Positions 61,779 through 64,000 of a DNA stretch of 64,000 bases are shown here, piece after piece. Each line of letters starts with the position of its first letter. Position 1 is the stretch's first letter. This DNA is from Bdellovibrionales bacterium. GTDB taxonomy: Bacteria; Myxococcota; XYA12-FULL-58-9; SYDY01. The notes below the pieces were generated by a model that saw only the letters and a list, made by a program, of their open reading frames with translations, searched no databases and was not told the DNA's origin. Location of the stretch: positions 33,765 through 97,764 of the forward strand of contig SYDY01000019.1 of the NCBI GenBank assembly GCA_005801425.1, in the 5' to 3' direction. A program made the translations under genes and the position numbers.

Positions 61779-62999
61779 ATGAACAAACCCCAAAGCGCCA
61801 AAGAACTCGAAGCCAAACACTACGATGCATGCCGTCGTGATTTTTTTCATATGCCGGCAGGGATCTACTTGTGTGGGAATTCGCTGGGCCTATGTCCTAA
61901 ACAGGCCCAGGAGAACGTTAACGAAGAATTTACGGCATGGCGCGAACTCGCCGTGCACGCCCATACCGAAGCCAAGCATCCTTGGGTGAGTTATCATGAG
62001 TTGCTCACCGATGGCCTTTCGCGGTTGGTGGGCGGATTTCACGATGAGGTGGTGGCCATGAATGGACTCACCATCAACTTGCATTTGATGCTCGTGAGTT
62101 TTTATCGGCCCAAAGGAAAACGGCGTAAAATTTTAGTGGAACACGGATTGTTTCCATCCGATCGTTACGCCATCGAGTCGCATATCAGGTGGCATGGGAT
62201 GATCCCTGAAGAAGTGCTTGTCTTTTTTGAACCACGCCATCACGAAAGAATATTGCGTGATGAAGACATGCAAAAAACCATCGCGGAACATGGCGATTCC
62301 TTGGCGCTGGTGCTTTTGGGGCAACCCAATTACCTGACAGGCCAGGCCTACGATGTCGAAGCCCTTGCTAGATCAACACACGATGTGGGCGCATTGCTTG
62401 GGCTCGATCTTGCCCATGGTATCGGCAATCTCCCGCTTAAACTCAATGCATGGCAAATCGATTTCGCCGTATGGTGCAGCTACAAGTATTTGAACGCAGG
62501 GCCAGGCGCACTTGCGGGGGCGTTTGTGCATCGCAACCACCACGGTGTTGCGTTGCCTCGTTTGGAAGGCTGGTGGGGCCATCACAAACCTTCGCGTTTT
62601 GATATGCCCGATCGTTTTGTTCCCATCGGTGGCGCAGAAACATGGCAGCTTTCCAATCCTCCGATTTTTCAAGCCGCAAGTTTGCGTGCGTCGCTCTCCG
62701 TTTTTGACAGTGTTGAACAAGATGCCCGTGTGGCGCGCAGCCGTGCACTCACCGATTATTTGGAAGCGCGTTTGCATGGCGTAGGTCTTGGCGTGATCAC
62801 ACCCAAATCGCGCGGTGCCCAACTCTCGGTGCGTGTGGGCGATCATGCAGAAGCCATTGCCAATGCTTTGGCAAAACGTGGTGTGATCGTGGATGTTCGT
62901 CCACCCGATCTGATCCGCATGAGCCCCGTTGCCCTTTACAATACATTTGCCGAAATCGATCAGGCGGCCGAGGTGATGCGCGATGTCCTCGCAAGATAA
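61779..62999 (+). CDS. kynU: Kynureninase
   Basis: KynU splits kynurenine or 3-hydroxykynurenine into (3-hydroxy)anthranilate and alanine using PLP. The PLP lysine is in VWCSYKYLNAGPGALAG; IYLCGNSLGLCPKQAQENV and GLTINLHLMLVSFY are family segments. GAGGA precedes ATG 61779; the earlier ATG at 61764 is rejected. Length is 406 aa. Its end overlaps the monooxygenase gene by 17 nt. Confidence 0.95.
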   Translation: MNKPQSAKELEAKHYDACRRDFFHMPAGIYLCGNSLGLCPKQAQENVNEEFTAWRELAVHAHTEAKHPWVSYHELLTDGLSRLVGGFHDEVVAMNGLTINLHLMLVSFYRPKGKRRKILVEHGLFPSDRYAIESHIRWHGMIPEEVLVFFEPRHHERILRDEDMQKTIAEHGDSLALVLLGQPNYLTGQAYDVEALARSTHDVGALLGLDLAHGIGNLPLKLNAWQIDFAVWCSYKYLNAGPGALAGAFVHRNHHGVALPRLEGWWGHHKPSRFDMPDRFVPIGGAETWQLSNPPIFQAASLRASLSVFDSVEQDARVARSRALTDYLEARLHGVGLGVITPKSRGAQLSVRVGDHAEAIANALAKRGVIVDVRPPDLIRMSPVALYNTFAEIDQAAEVMRDVLAR

Positions 63000-64000
63000 G
63001 TCCAAAGTTTGGCACGTATTGGGTGGGGGTCTTGTGGGCTCGCTGGCTGCGGCGGTTCTTGCACAGCGTGGTCATGCGGTAGAATTGTGGGAACGCCGAT
63101 CCGATCCGCGCTTGGGTTTGGTCGAACGCGGCCGTTCTATCAATTTGGCGATTTCAGAGCGTGGGTTTAAGGCGCTTGAATTGATCGGCATGCGAAGCAC
63201 CGTGATGGAGGCGGGGATCCCCATGCGGGGGCGGATGATCCACGGGCTTGATGGAACCACGCGATTTTCATCCTATGACCCCCAAGGAGAACGTGCGATT
63301 TATTCCATCGAGCGGCATCGGCTCAATTGCATGCTTCTGGATGCCGCATCGGCGTTGCCCAACGTGACCATGCATTTTGATCGTAGGCTTACCGATCTCG
63401 ATTTGCATGGTCGTTGTTTGCGCGATCAAAACGATCATGTGTGGCCTATGCGTGGGCCTGTGCTTGCCACCGATGGTGCAGGATCGCTTGTTCGAACGGC
63501 TATAGGGCATGCGCGTGGAACCGCGACAAACATTGCGCCATTAAGTCATAGTTACAAAGAACTGACGCTTTTAGCCGATTGTGGCCTTGAACGCCATGCG
63601 CTGCATATTTGGCCTCGCAAGGCTTTGATGCTGATTGCATTGCCCAACGGGGATGGGACGTTCACGTGTACGCTATTTTTGGCCAATGAAGGGCTGAACA
63701 GTTTTTCGGATCTGGCAGAATCTGGTCGTATGGCGCAGTTTTTTGCATCACAATTTCCGGATTTCCCGCTTGATTTTCAAGAAGCTGAAAAACAACTGAC
63801 TGCCAATCCACTGGGACATCTCGCCACGGTGCGATGTCCATCATGGTCCTTTGAGGATGTGCTTATTCTTGGTGATGCGGCCCATGCGATTGTTCCGTTT
63901 TTTGGACAAGGTATGAATGCGGGGTTTGAAGATGTAAGGTTGTTGGCGGAGATGCTCAAAGAACCCCCCCACCGGCCCCCACCCGGCACTTCGTGCCGAC
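62983..64000 (+). CDS. kmo: Kynurenine 3-monooxygenase, cut by the window edge
   Basis: KMO is an FAD enzyme that hydroxylates kynurenine. Translation from ATG 62983 gives SSQDKSKVWHVLGGGLVGS (Rossmann GxGxxG), RGRSINLAISERGFKALEL, RHRLNCMLLDAA and the FAD motif LILGDAAHAIVPFFGQGMN. About 324 residues match the family. After EDVRLLAEMLKE the frame reads into PPHRPPPGTSC, which does not resemble KMO and coincides with a C-rich, hairpin-bearing tract (63963-64000). The rest lies beyond the window. Confidence 0.88.
   Translation, partial: MSSQDKSKVWHVLGGGLVGSLAAAVLAQRGHAVELWERRSDPRLGLVERGRSINLAISERGFKALELIGMRSTVMEAGIPMRGRMIHGLDGTTRFSSYDPQGERAIYSIERHRLNCMLLDAASALPNVTMHFDRRLTDLDLHGRCLRDQNDHVWPMRGPVLATDGAGSLVRTAIGHARGTATNIAPLSHSYKELTLLADCGLERHALHIWPRKALMLIALPNGDGTFTCTLFLANEGLNSFSDLAESGRMAQFFASQFPDFPLDFQEAEKQLTANPLGHLATVRCPSWSFEDVLILGDAAHAIVPFFGQGMNAGFEDVRLLAEMLKEPPHRPPPGTSCR

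Overview
The window looks like the chromosome of a Gram-negative, delta-proteobacterial-type organism (Myxococcota/Bradymonadota-like), with GC near 50% judged by eye. The clues are an outer-membrane lipid-transport (MCE/Mla) operon, many lipoprotein signals, beta-barrel proteins, a CHASE2 adenylate cyclase, FHA and TPR proteins, tandem small ribbon-helix-helix proteins of a type I recall from Myxococcales, and two huge Cys-rich/Asp-rich/Gly-rich lipoproteins. The taxon is an inference; no rRNA or tRNA gene was seen. Genes are dense, often overlapping by 4 nt (ATGA/GTGA).

Layout. 1-5.8 kb (minus): Mla-like ABC operon (STAS-permease, ATPase, MCE protein, lipoprotein) behind queG and rlmN. 6.0-6.5 kb: two tandem paralogous RHH proteins with a palindromic promoter region. 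6.5-10.5 kb (minus): LEA-like lipoprotein, PfkB kinase, ndk, sucD, sucC. 10.7-15.3 kb (plus): greA-recG, homoserine dehydrogenase, a small conserved-looking protein. 15.3-22.4 kb (minus): trpD-trpG-trpE, AMIN-like protein, folC, CHASE2-cyclase. 22.4-29.3 kb: small secreted proteins, TPR lipoprotein, FHA protein, Cys/Met PLP enzyme, App1-like phosphatase, DUF2231 plus Rieske pair. 29.4-37.7 kb: a glycan or modified-sugar locus (GT-C-like membrane protein, RmlB-like dehydratase, PhyH oxygenase, GT2, beta-propeller glycosidase-like protein, WbqC-like, NeuD-like acyltransferase, flippase-like protein). 37.7-45.5 kb: DUF5777-like barrel plus cytochrome-like lipoprotein, rhomboid protease, rmuC, sixA, asparaginase, PHP-like protein, ftsY, zapA. 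45.6-48.6 kb: gmk followed by kynurenine-pathway genes. 48.7-52.4 kb: Trk/Ktr potassium uptake and an orphan sensor. 52.5-53.0 kb: toxin-antitoxin pair. 53.1-58.9 kb: two divergent paralogous giant lipoproteins. 58.9-60.1 kb: Fic AMPylator. 60.2-64.0 kb: the remaining kynurenine-pathway genes.

How the genes work together. Tryptophan degradation is split over two loci: formamidase, aminomuconic-semialdehyde dehydrogenase and aminomuconate deaminase at 46.2-48.6 kb, and 3-hydroxyanthranilate dioxygenase, ACMS decarboxylase, kynureninase and kynurenine monooxygenase at 60.2-64 kb. Only the first enzyme (tryptophan/indoleamine 2,3-dioxygenase) is not seen. The ACMS decarboxylase is split by a -1 frame change, and the monooxygenase reads into repeat-like sequence at the window edge. 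The same window carries trpEGD for tryptophan synthesis.

Intergenic palindromes are a striking feature: perfect inverted repeats with 34-, 27- and 35-bp arms lie before gmk, before trkH and between the giant lipoprotein genes, and shorter REP-like palindromes occur at 40.1, 50.8, 61.7 and about 63.99 kb. No CRISPR array, prophage or transposase gene was found.
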